Positions 36,331 to 47,166 of a stretch of 64,000 nucleotides of DNA are shown piece after piece (the stretch's first letter is position 1; each line of letters starts with the position of its first letter). Under the pieces are notes generated by a model that was not told where the DNA came from, searched no databases, and saw only the letters and a list, made by a program, of their open reading frames with translations. The translations under genes and the position numbers were made by a program. Origin of the DNA: Akebia trifoliata (lineage: Eukaryota > Streptophyta > Magnoliopsida > Ranunculales > Lardizabalaceae); NCBI GenBank assembly GCA_017979445.1, contig CM030714.1:43628826-43692825 (forward strand), in the 5' to 3' direction.

Positions 36331-37452
36331 ACTTGGGGCCTCTTTGGCAACACCAAAAAAATCTCTTGCGTGTCCCGGAAAAGTTTTTACGGACCTACCC
36401 GTGGTAAATCCTAAACCAGGTTAGTAGAGATGCTGTTAGCTTAACGTTGTACCCATCATGAGTTTAGTCTGCATGTTGTTTGTTTGACACTATGCTTTTG
36501 GTCTGGTTTGTACGTCCTTTCTGTGACATTATATTCTATAGAAAACATATAAACAGGAATTTCTACTTCCAAAATATCTTTAAATATCTACTATACAGCA
36601 CAGTGCCCAAGGACTAACCACACTACGTATTCATTATTAAAAACATCTCATGTAGCATATAATCCAAATACAAAACTCAAATACTATTTCAAACCCAAGA
36701 GGTATCACAAAATGCAATCTATAACCTTAAAATACCAAGATGCTTTTTCAACAACTCCAATATCGTGTTCAAGACATTGTTGTCCATAAAGCTGAATGTT
36801 TTCTATTTTATAAAATCAAGTGCTATGATAAATGGAAATTTTAAACATTTCTAAAAGAGGCCACACAACTAATGAGAGATAAAGCACAAGAAGAAAAGAA
36901 GGTGGCGCTTGTGGCATTGGCTTTTAAATCATCCTTTTTTTATTCTTTGCAAAATGGAATGTTATACTAAGCTAGTAACAAGGTAGACAATGACATTAAA
37001 ACTAAACATAAGTTATCAAGAAAAGGAAGATAGAGCTGAAGCAGGGAAATACAAATTTATCCTGTTTATACACCTTAGATGGTGTAAATCTTTAAAATAT
37101 AGATGAATTAGAGAAGGGATCCAGTGGACTAAATATCAATGGACATCGATATGTTGGCACTTAAATAGGTACAAAGTGGTATCAACCAGAAGAAGAAACC
37201 CATACCTACTGATGAAATTGATCAGAATGGCGGCAAGCCGGCAAATCAATTAGATGGCAGATAAGTAAAAGCAACTATCACGAGTGTAATAGCTAGCATC
37301 GATGCATTTTATGCAATCCCTACGTATCATTCCACAAAAAATTAGGGAAAGCTTATCTATGCACTTCTAACACTCCTAAGGAAAGAAACAAAGATATGAA
37401 ATTCACCAGAATCCTCAACAATGTGCTTCTCATTAATGTTAACTCTCCATGT

Positions 37453-37475
37453 CCCCCCCCCCCCCCCCCCCCCCC
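37453..37475. repeat. C23 homopolymer
   Basis: Exactly 23 C, followed by a TCTCCCCCTCCC pyrimidine tract. It is the complement of the G23 run 1.8 kb upstream, inside the same intron. Confidence 0.9.
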
Positions 37476-37499
37476 TCTCCCCCTCCCTTTAGATAAATA

Positions 37500-38330
37500 C
37501 CTCAACTTTTAATCTTCTAACCTCTTACTCGTCATTGGATCCAAGATTGGTTGTCATATATCATGCTCCAAGAAGTAACCCTAAATATGTGGTCACAAAC
37601 TACCCACCTCACACCACAAAACAGATGTCTAATATCCTTATATGGCAATGTTACCAACCTCGAATATTATGCTATTTGAAAGATTTACAACTAGACCCAA
37701 CACAGCCCCAAAACAAATATATAAAAAAAAAAAAAAACTCAACCTAAGCTTAGAGGGCAAAGTGTCCACAGATTATCATATCATCTGCGAATTGCAAATG
37801 AAATACCATAGAACTCTAATCATTCTCTCTTAACCCTAACAAATCCCACACTCCACAGCCCTTCTCACCATCTTCTCCATTGGTTCAACATGATATCAAA
37901 TAAAAATGGGGATAATGGATCACCTTGCTCAATCCTATGGAACCATGAAGAAATCAACATAACTACTTTGGTTGAAAAAGAACTTGCTTCTTTCTATTTG
38001 AGTTTTTTTTTTTTTTTTTTTTAATATCACTGACCTTGCTGCCAGACCTTCAACCCCCAAACTATTCTTAATAGTACCACTAGCATGCCAATACCCTTTT
38101 TGCACACCAAAATTCTTCAAGTTCATCCTGATATCCAGTTCAGCAGAACCACTTGTGGAAGTATCCAAGAGTGAGTGTTTGCCTATAAAAATACGTACCC
38201 AACAGTGTTTAATTTACCATTCCCCTATCTATCCATAAATCTACTTACTCTCACCATTGCACCAAATGTAATTTGCAATCCAAGCCGATCCACTGAAGAT
38301 ATCATTTCGATTTTCTCCAACTCACCTGTT
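37500..38330 (-). pseudogene. Decayed L1-type LINE reverse-transcriptase fragment
   Basis: On the minus strand around 37950-37895 the reading is IEQGDPLSPFLFDIM, and around 37800-37765 it is HLQFADDMII. These are the conserved RT motifs, with the catalytic FADD. The intervening frames are broken. It lies inside the SWIB intron in the gene's own orientation. Confidence 0.65.
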
Positions 38331-38579
38331 TTAATTTATTGATAGGTGATTGAGAATAAGAATATTTTGCAACCCATCCTTCTCTTAATAAAGTAACAGA
38401 TCTTCCAACAGAAAACCCAGATAGTGTACTTCCAAACTAAAAACACCCAAACATATTGATCAATAGATGTGATCCACAGTATCTTTCCATTTGTTGTCTA
38501 TTGAGGAACATGGAAGGAGCAAAATCACCGCACTTTTGAAGGAAAATCTGACTTATTACATGCTTTTTTCTTGTCAATT

Positions 38580-38795
38580 ATGAGTCTTGTTTTTTTGGTA
38601 TAAGATCTTCAAGGAGTTTAGAGGAGTGTTCCTTGATAATCTTATACGGAGATACGATAGGGTCTGTTGCCTATCATTGACCTAATTTTTTGCTTTGATT
38701 TTGGGCTCGGTTCATTCTGTATATTTGTTGGTCATCTCAACCACTTTGAAATCATTTATAAAATCCTTTACTTATCAAAAGAAAAAATGTTATAT
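38580..38795 (+). mobile_element. 3' tail of an L1-type LINE
   Basis: Ends ATCCTTTACTTATCAAAAG plus A-run at about 38770-38795, the same end as the L1 copies at 49198 and 55245. The preceding bases show no readable frame; most likely a short 5'-truncated insertion. Confidence 0.45.
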
Positions 38796-38959
38796 ATGAT
38801 CCACATACTCTATTTTTACCATATAATTAACATAAATTAATATTAACTGTCAATTTACACGGGCAGTTATACTTCCATGATCCACATAGATTAAATAGAT
38901 TTCATGGACTTCACACGGATCAAGATTTTTAAAACAACAAAATGAGTGAGCCAAGTTCT

Positions 38960-39300
38960 TGTTACAAACCCAAAGAGATATGGGCATAACTTTTCGCACC
39001 ACTAACACCTAAGCATTTTTGGTGTATTGGCTAGGTCCATATCATTTGGTATCAAAGCAAGCATCGCGTGTTGGATTCAAACCTCAAAAGGAAAGGACTA
39101 CTCGGGAGCAAAAGCCACCATAAAGTAGGCACCATGGCCATTGGTGAAAGGGGCAACCTGTGGAGGCCCAAAAAAGAAGCATACTAGAGTGAAAGCCACC
39201 ACAAAGTGGGCCCCAGCACACATCGGCTGCAGAGTGTGGCGGTATATTACGACTCCAAATAAATATGGACTTGAATTTCCTCACCATTGACACCTAGATT
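38960..39300 (+). mobile_element. LTR retrotransposon relic with a primer-binding-like site
   Basis: TTTGGTATCAAAGCAAG at 39045-39061 resembles the initiator-Met-tRNA primer-binding site (TGGTATCAGAGC) of copia elements. It is bracketed by two similar segments: ATATGGGCATAACTTTTCGC-ACCACTAACACCTA at 38979 and ATATGGACTTGAATTTCCTC-ACCATTGACACCTA at 39266. The fragment is small and decayed. Confidence 0.4.
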
Positions 39301-39558
39301 TTTTTATTTATTTTTATTATGTGTGTGAAGTTGAGAGTAATCTATAAATGTTCATGGATAAATTTGCAAAGAACATTAATCAAACCAATAAAACTGGTGT
39401 AATAAACATAGAAAAAATGAAACATAAAGCAAGACATGGAAGAATTGAAACATAAACCACTCAGCAAGCATGAAGAACAAGAACCCATACCAAGAAAGAT
39501 CCTTAAATCCAAAGAGGAATGAAAATTTTAGAAAAAATAAATATACCCATATAGATAA

Positions 39559-39602
<44 letters not shown>
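39559..39602. repeat. (GA)n microsatellite at the SWIB exon 1 donor
   Basis: About 20 GA units with one interruption. On the minus strand the exon ends CAG and the intron starts GTTTCTCTCTCT, so the CT tract starts only a few bases after the splice site. Confidence 0.9.
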
Positions 39603-39603
<1 letters not shown>

Positions 39604-39850
39604 AACCTGGAGATTGTTGGCCTTGATGTAGGACCAAACACGTATGAAGCATCCCAAACGAGAAATCTGAGATTGACCCACGAACTCTCGAAGCGTTGAG
39701 GGTAGATTGACGAGGTCGATCAGGTTCGCTACCTTCTTTGGGCTATCTCGGATGGCCTTCTTCGCTTGTTGAGGCAACATCTCTTTTGCTGTATTGCAGA
39801 AGCAGAACTACTCGGTAACTATTCTTCTCTATTGTTTTTAACTTCAAGAG

Positions 39851-40815
39851 AGAGATTCTATTGGCACACAACTTTTACTTGTAACACACCAATCCTTATG
39901 AAATAAGAGGGTGAATTACCATTGGGCCTGACTAGTTGCACACCACCCCTTATCAATTGCATGCCATCTCTTAAAAATCCCCTTTACATTCTTTATTATT
40001 ATTATTCTGTTCTTCCTCAATTATATTCAAAGAAATTATTACTAGTTCAGTAATTTTTACAAGAAATAATTTTTTCGTTTCGAAATCATATTTACAAAGT
40101 TACGTTCTCTAGAAATACACATATTCAAATTAAATTCTAACAAAGATTAGAAAATCCAATGCCTTTATTAAATTGGAAGCAATGAGAATACAAACAAAAT
40201 CAATCACAAAACACGAGCAAAGAATACAAAGCTACAAGTTAAAATAAAACTTAAACCCTAAAAGATTAGCTATTGGAGTGCAAGCACTACGTTACAATAG
40301 AATTTATAAAATACAAAAAAAAAAAAAAACAGAAGGATTGTTTAAGGTTGGTGTGCAACTAGTCTGTCTCATTACCATTTCGTGTGTTGAATATGACGAA
40401 ATTACAAGTCCGAGACAATGTTCATATTAATTTCAAAAATATGTATGAATCATTTTTCAACGAATTGATTAGTAGATATTTTTACTTTAAAGAGACTCTC
40501 ATAAATTACAAACGAATTTGCCATTAAAAAATAAGAATATTTTGTCTTAAAATTTACTTGCAAATTCGTCTCTTTACTACCATCAAATTTGTCATTTTAA
40601 AATCAAGGATATTTTCCCTTTAAATTTACTAATGAAGAATTCGTCACTTTAAATTAAAAATACCTACCGGTGAACATGTCGAAAAATGATTCATGCATGT
40701 TTTCGGAATTAATATGAATAATGTACCAACACCGGAATTTGGAAAATTCTCGAAATTAAACAGATGTTTATAGTTTAGTGTGTTGTAAGTAAATATTAGT
40801 GTGTTAATAGAAGCT
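39851..40815. repeat. Large 'CTATTnnCACAC' MITE, interrupted by a second element
   Basis: Outer ends GATTCTATTGGCACACAACT and, inverted, GCTTCTATTAACACACTAAT, then TTTACTT and AACACAC on both sides. An inner inverted repeat, 40418-40500 against 40645-40730 (CATATTAATTTCAAAAATAT, ATGAATCATTTTTCAACG), gives it the same plan as 41487-41731. The block 39924-40370 is a later insertion. Without it the element is about 510 bp. Confidence 0.65.
39924..40370. mobile_element. Nested MITE with perfect 9-bp target duplication
   Basis: 447 bp. ATTACCATT flanks it at 39915-39923 and 40371-40379. The ends share CTGACTAGTTGCACACCA (right end, inverted: CAGACTAGTTGCACACCA). AT-rich interior with no transposase. 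The 9-bp duplication suggests a Mutator-type element of a family different from the hairpins. Confidence 0.85.
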
Positions 40816-41486
40816 CTCTTTAAAAACCGGCATTTGGTCTTAGAATACAACCTCGGCGTGTTTGGCGAGGAAGCCAAGCTCAGCTAAAGTGGCACAGCCC
40901 TCAACATGATAAACTCAACTCAATCAAGTCTGAGCCATGGTTTCAAAACTCGATTTGGAGTCTCATCTCGTATCGTATATGTACGAGACCAAGTTGTCTC
41001 GAACAAGATAAATCATTTAATTTCATTTATAATTATTTATTTATATATATTTATAATATAGATATATGAAAATCATTATAATTTTTTTAAATAAGATAGA
41101 TTAGAAGATATTTAGTCATAAATCATGTTTTATTTATATAATAAATACTTAAATTTGAAAGAATAATAATTATTTTAATCAAAATCCTTGTTGACACGAC
41201 CAAGTTTTACCAACTCAAACAAGATTTTGGATAGAAATTTAAAAATAAAAAAATAAAAAAACAAAAAAAAAAACTTGCAAATGAGGGCAAGTTGAACTTT
41301 ATTTGGGTTTACGATAAAGTAAAAGTTACAAAGTCAAATTTTTGGGATAATGGTGTGAGGTTATTGGTTATTTTATCATTTTCCAAATAAGATTTGTCAA
41401 ATCTTTATGGCCCATACATAGTTTTTCCAGCTACGCTTTTTGTTTTGTCTTGTTTTGTTTGTGTGGTCTAAAATAAATTACTATTT

Positions 41487-41731
41487 CGTGAGTTGAATTT
41501 GACAAATTTACGGTTCTGGCTCATTGTTCATTTTAATTATCAAAACATGAACGTTAACAAATTCAGAGATTTTAAAGTGACTATGTCACAGGTTTAAAGT
41601 GACCATCTTGTTAAAAATAGTGAAACCTGCAAAATAATCACTTTAAAACCTTTGAAATTGTTACTATCCATGTTTTGATAATAAAAATGAATAGTGAATT
41701 GGAATCGTAAATTTGTCAAAAGTTGGTCACG
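41487..41731. repeat. Hairpin-like MITE (same plan as 39851-40815 inner repeat)
   Basis: Left CGTGAGTTGAATTTGACAAA and right end inverted CGTGACCAACTTTTGACAAA. The arms continue through ATTTACG, CATTTT.ATTATCAAAACATG and TTTTAAAGTGA, so the two halves mirror each other over about 100 bp each. Confidence 0.75.
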
Positions 41732-41809
41732 TTTTTGTAAATATCTATATTATTTCTTTTAAAGTTGTTCTAAGTTTTCTATACTTGTGTATTTTATCCA
41801 CCTTATCAA

Positions 41810-42230
41810 AACCGCTTCTAACGTATGGAAGGTTGGTGCAGAGGTTAATTTTGTGATAAATCGATCTCGATTACGATTTCATCATTAAATTTACAAAATA
41901 ATATAAAGAATATAGAAATATAAAGAAGATAAAATTTTTTTTACGGGATTTAGCAAATATGCCTACGTTCACGGCACAAGAAGTCGTTTTACTATAAATC
42001 TCACAATTATATGACCTCCTCACCTCTCCTATGTTTTTCCTCCCCTCTCCCCTTTTTCTCCTTCTTCCCCAATTTTCTCATTCTTCCTTCTTCATCCACA
42101 ATGGCATCAAGACCTTTAAATAGAAAAATCATAAAAAGAGTCATAACCCTAATTACGTTACAATTGACTACATTGCCCTTATCCAAATTAATAATTATAT
42201 AAAAAGATAAAAAAATCATCTTAAATTGAG
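41810..42230. mobile_element. Probable LTR fragment, copia-like
   Basis: ACGGGATTTAGCAAATATGC, CTACGTTCACGGCACAAGAA parallels the ATTCGGTAGTG, TGCCTACGTCCATGAATC block at 17880-17930. It is followed by a long CT-rich segment (42015-42090) and AATGGCATCAAGACC. Both ends are unclear. Confidence 0.4.
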
Positions 42231-43699
42231 ATTATTCTTTAATAAGATAAAGTCATTTTCAAATAATTTCATATATCTACCTCAAGATACATGTTGATAA
42301 TGTGAATGGACAATCCAAATGGGAGATGATTTTATCCATCCATAGTTGGTATTGGGCTCGTGGAATAAATTGAACCCACTACTAAAATGTATAGTATAAT
42401 AAAATATAATATATTATAATGTAATATAATTTATATTGCATAACACGATAATATGATATTATATATAGTGCTATATAATATCTGACTACCCTATTTAATA
42501 TTATATAATATGATTAATATCTAACTTTGATTTTTCTTCAAACCCTTGTCTCTAAACTTTTGGTTTTGGGGACATGACTAACACTTATTCTCTACATTGT
42601 TTGATAAGTTAATTGTTTTTCTCTACTCCTAAATCAATGAGGAGATCAACGATGACAATAATAAAGTCTTATTTGAAAGATTTGTGATTGGCTAAGTGAA
42701 TCTTATTCCTCATATATATCCATTTTGATCGAATTTAAGTCTTATTTTAATGAAAGGGAGTTTATATTTGTTTTCACTATCTCCATTTAGATTGTGTTGG
42801 GTCCTCCTTATTTTTTTAATATCATCAACTAGAATATTGTGAAAAACAAACTTTGTTAATGATTATTGATTATTACATGAATCCTAACTAGGCATTTGTA
42901 AGTATTACATCGATCAAGATATAGAAAGTATCCGAATAAAAAGATACTAATTATCTATAATTCTTAATATATAAAATCCTAATTGTATTGCTAACCATAT
43001 TATTCAGCGTCACAACCTTTCTTTTGTGACCTGAGATATTAGTAATTATACAATGTATTTCGGGCATCATAATATGATGCATTTTATTTTCTAACACTCA
43101 CTCAAAATTGCATGGTCATTTAAAGAAGAAACGTGCAATTGATTGCATTGTATAACTATTCTTGATCTCATAAGTGACATGCTCGTGAATAATAAAAAAT
43201 CCAATCATGCTTGCTTGTGATTACTATCCATTTGTGAAATCCAACATTGTCACATTTCGTTATCAAAGTCAATGATTCATTAGAATAAGTCTGTCATGAT
43301 TCTCTCAAGAACATGAGAAGTAAGTCATTTGACTTACATAGAAGAACTCTCTTTGGGGGATTTAAGATAAAAAGAAAATAGAGATTATAAGAAGGGTTGT
43401 AGAGATATAAAAGAAGGTATGATTTTTTACTGAAGAAAATAAAAATAGTAGTGAAGTAGAAGGAAAAGAAAAGAGATGTAGGTTCAACGATGGCAGTGGC
43501 GCCATTGCCAAAGAATAACATGCCAAGATTGTGTTATCAGTAGTGTTTAGGTTCTGAAACCATTTGAAAAAGTAAGTTATTAATAATATCTTGGATGAAT
43601 ATTGCATTTTCCTAAATGCATTTATTTCTTATTTTATCGTTCTTAGTCTTTCCACACAACTTCCATATCTCTACTACATTCACCCAACATCCAACTCCA
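42231..43699. other. Intergenic DNA without a gene
   Basis: AT-rich, with a TATAATATAATATATTATAA-like cluster at 42395-42480. The minus-strand frames around 43294-43607 have no family resemblance. Confidence 0.35.
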
Positions 43700-44149
43700 T
43701 GCAACATAACTAGTCTTACTATTGTATTATAGTTTTTATTTTCATTTAATTGACATGCTTATGTCGCATGGTACTTGGATCATATTGGCAATAACTTCAT
43801 CAATCTTTTCCATCTTTGTGTATATCGCTTTGGGGTTTTTATGTATAATTGAAAAATCTTTTTCTTGGGTATTAGAAATAAATTTACAATTCATATAACT
43901 AGTCTTGATTTAACTTATTCTAGAGTCTTGAATTCCAACCTCTCTCTCTCTCCATTTAAGTTTTGTGTCAATCTATATATAACATAGATCAATGTACTTT
44001 AAAATATGGGTGGTATGAAGAGATCACCCTCACAAAAAATCAGCTTATTCCAAAACTTCTAACCCATGTTTTAAAGAATGTTTGGCTCTCTTCAAGCTCC
44101 GAACACTTCCCTTTAAATATATAAGAGTTACTCATATATAACTAGAACA

Positions 44150-44716
44150 AACAAATATAGACTTTCTGTAAACCATTTGTAATTAAAAATTCGTTCATCT
44201 CATCTCTATTGGTCCTCAAATTAGTCTTTAATTATGTTGATGCATCCATTCAAGATATTTCTCTTCCATACCCGTAAATGAATTCTCTAGGTAATTTGTT
44301 GTATACTTTCTTTGAGTCAATAAACATTGTACGAAGATTCTTCATCTTATATATATATTAGTTCTATTATTACTTATTTTTTGTTACACTTGTTTAATCA
44401 CTCTTTCTCATAATTTAATATTCTGACTGATAAGTTTAATGCCATGTTAGTTGGTGCAACTTTGAATGTCTCATTTATTAATATATTTAAACACTACAAT
44501 GATTTTCTTTCATTCATCCAATATCTTTAAATATATATAAATCCTAATTAATTCCATTATTACTTATTTTTTGTTACACTTATTTAATCACTCTTTCTCA
44601 TAATTTAATAGTCTAGCTGATAAGTTTAATGCCATGTTAGTTGGTCCAACTTTGAATGTCTCATTTATTAATATATTTGAACACCAATGATTTTCTTTCA
44701 TTCATCCAATATCTTT
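44150..44716 (-). pseudogene. RTE-type LINE reverse-transcriptase relic with internal duplication
   Basis: Minus strand, with stops: CTN-HGIKLIS, KL-ERVIK at about 44462-44395 corresponds to the RTE motif NYRGIKLxSHxxKLWERVI. RTMFIDSKKVYNKLPRE at about 44330-44280 corresponds to the RTE block with FIDLEKAYDxxPRE. A segment of about 190 bp (44362-44551) is tandemly repeated at 44552-44716. The relic may extend further left, to about 43700, without readable motifs. Confidence 0.65.
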
Positions 44717-46140
44717 TTAGTCTTTAAATAAAATGTTATTAAATATTTTAATAATAAAAAATTAAATGGAAATTTTATCTCCGAGTGATTTGCCAAATAA
44801 ATTTGAAAATGTAAGGAGGTATCACAAATATTATCAAAATTCAAAAAAATGTGTTTAAATCTTCAAAAACTCACAAAAATAAATTGAAATGAAATGACAT
44901 TCAAAGTTTTCATATAAAATGATCACAATGTTGTTATTATAATAATAATAATAATCATATTTTTGAAAAAAAAATGTAGAAGAATGGTGTCCAGTCCCAT
45001 TCCTATAACAACATTTGGGGCCTATGTGGCATATTTTAGTTGATTTTTAAATTACATAGGGCTGCGTGTACAACTTGTTAGGAATTCGATGTGTTAAAAT
45101 CTCCAATCAAATCTTGCCACATAGACATCGACGCGATTCTAAATCTTGATTCTATTTTATTTTTAAAACGACTATTTTAAAACAAAATTCTTGTCAAAGG
45201 AATCTTTAGTTATTATTAAAAATTATATTAAACAGTAAAATACATAGGTGCCAGAAACTTTTTTCTTGGAAAATATTTATTTAAATTTCCTTTACTGTCT
45301 TATATGAAAATTTAGGATTTTCTTTTTTCTTTTTTGACTTGGACAATTTTCCTCTAACAATTATTTCTCAAAATTCGATTTCTACATTTTGAAATTTCCA
45401 TGACTATCTTGCATAAAGAAGAAACCAAACAAGAAATCTTTATATTTCAGACAAATTTTTTGAAACATAATGACGAAATTACCCTCAAAATAGACGGATT
45501 TTTTAAAATTCTTTTGGAAGATCTTAGGACATTTTCGTCAAAGGCAAAATGATTGTGTTATCTCTGTCTCTTACCCAATTATCCTATTTTATAAAGTTTC
45601 CAATTGTTTATAGTTGACAAGGATATTTTTGTCTTAAAAAAATCTGGGAGTCTTTTAATTTCAACGACGGACCTTATTATAGACTAATTTAGCTAATTTT
45701 CAAAATATAGGGATGTCTAAAAAAATTAACCTAAATTAGAATATATTTAATTAATTTTACGTAATTTTTATAAATATAAAAAATATTTAATTGTTTGACA
45801 AAAATAAAAAAAGTTATTTAAATGGATACAGATGTCACCCATTTCAACCAGCTGAGCCCTTGAAAAAGATAAAATTTATTGGACAAAGATAAAAAAGAAG
45901 ATGCGTTTGACCCAAACATGGATTTCATCATTAAATATAACGGCCGTTAACGATCACAATGATAACCAAGTGTTATAATAGATCCTTTTAATCTGGATGC
46001 AGACATTTCCTTCCTTAATGGCCCCCCAACTACTCTTATGTTATTATTAGAGAACTTCATAATCTTGATGCAGACACTAATAGCTTACGTGGTGGCTGGG
46101 CCGAGACGGACCGACATAGACAGCCCTAATTGGAAAAAAA
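44717..46140. other. Intergenic DNA without a gene
   Basis: AT-rich. The segment near 45660-45730 (GACGGACCTTATTATAGACT, TTTTCAAAATATAGGGATGT) resembles an arm of the long-TIR family of 28612-29369. Nothing else recognised. Confidence 0.35.
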
Positions 46141-46260
46141 AGGCTGATTTATAGATGCCCTCTAGATTTTGATAAATATCATAGATACCACCATGTGTTT
46201 TTAAACTGATGACACATCCCTAGACAAATGTAAATAACTGAATTGCCCTTACCTTTCATT
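46141..46260. repeat. Single arm of the long-TIR family
   Basis: TGATTTATAGATGCCCTC, TAGATACCACCATGTG, TTTTTAAACTGATGACACAT, CCCTAGACAAATG follow the arm order of 28612-28740. The partner arm was not found downstream. Confidence 0.5.
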
Positions 46261-46869
46261 TGTTGCCGAAAACCTCTCGAATCTTCTCTAAAAACTTATT
46301 TTTTACCTTCATTTTTAACATTTAAACATTAAGAAAAAGATACAATCTTTAAATAAGTAGAGGGATGAATTTTAAATGAAAAATCAAAATTTTCTACACA
46401 ACGTTGAAGATTAAGTTGAATAGGTTAAAAATAATTACCTTAAAAATTAACATCTTGAAAATAATTATTCTTTAAGATAAAATCATTTTCAATTTTTAGA
46501 TTTTATTTATTTTTGAAAATCAAGGTATAAGAGGGTTAGGGGTGAAGTTAGGATTTTACCTATGTGGGGGCAACTAGGAGTATTAGAAAAAATTGTGAGG
46601 CAACTTAGAGTGCAAAAAAATATATTTTGTTATTAAGGGTAATTAAGAGTGAATTTTTTTTTTTTGTGAGGATAAAAATGACAGACTCTTTATTTGTTAT
46701 TAATATCTATGGCAATAACTAATTAATTTATAGACTTAGAAAATTCTTATGGGAAAGTGCCCCAATGCAAATCTGCTATTCTTAGGGTATTAGGGCATTT
46801 GGGTCATTTTCCATGGAACAAAATAAATATTTTCCAATAACACTGAAGGGCAAAATCGGTTTTTCAGAT

Positions 46870-47166
46870 TGTACCCGTAACATTAACGACCACAATCAAA
46901 GTCACTACACTGCACTTTAGAGACAAAGATATGAACGTCATTTACATAAATCTCACTCCTAAAATGGTCTTTTCACTCACTCGCTCACTCATCATCTCCT
47001 CTTCCCCCAACCACCTCCTTCACAATCACCTCCACCACACCACCTTCAAACGCGCGCGCGCACACACACACACACACACTTCACTCTCTCTGAGACTCTC
47101 GCTGCAAATTTTCACTCTCCACTCTCTCGCTCTACTTCTCCATTTGCTCTCTCTAAAAACCCTCTA
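46870..47166 (+). promoter_or_regulatory. Promoter and 5' leader of the SHOU4-like gene
   Basis: CT-rich leader (ACTCTCTCTGAGACTCTCGC, CTCTCCACTCTCTCGC) with a (CG)n-(CA)n microsatellite at 47051-47078. An upstream ATG at 46931 opens a 78-codon frame whose TAA (47165-47167) overlaps the main ATG by one base. Whether that ATG is transcribed is unknown. Confidence 0.45.
47051..47078. repeat. (CG)n-(CA)n microsatellite in the SHOU4-like 5' leader
   Basis: Five CG units followed by about nine CA units, roughly 90 bp before the start codon. Confidence 0.9.

Larger units (their letters stand above)
34577..39780 (-). pseudogene. SWIB/MDM2-domain gene, two exons, with a frameshift in exon 2
   Basis: Exon 1, 39780-39607, encodes 58 aa starting MLPQQAKKAIRDSPKKVANL and ending VWSYIKANNLQ. 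Exon 2, 34706-34577, starts DPNNKNVVNCDE after an AG acceptor. Together these match small plant SWIB/MDM2-domain proteins of about 100 aa, related to the SWIB fold of chromatin-remodelling subunits. After DE the family continues with a K-L-K motif, and the codons for that motif are present but displaced by one extra C (complement of the G near 34651). In the actual frame translation stops about eight codons later at TAA. The downstream part, ending LIKLHFPKVPK in the shifted frame, is well preserved, so the break is recent or a sequencing error. The 4.9 kb intron holds a hairpin MITE, LINE relics and unusual G and C runs. Confidence 0.8.
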
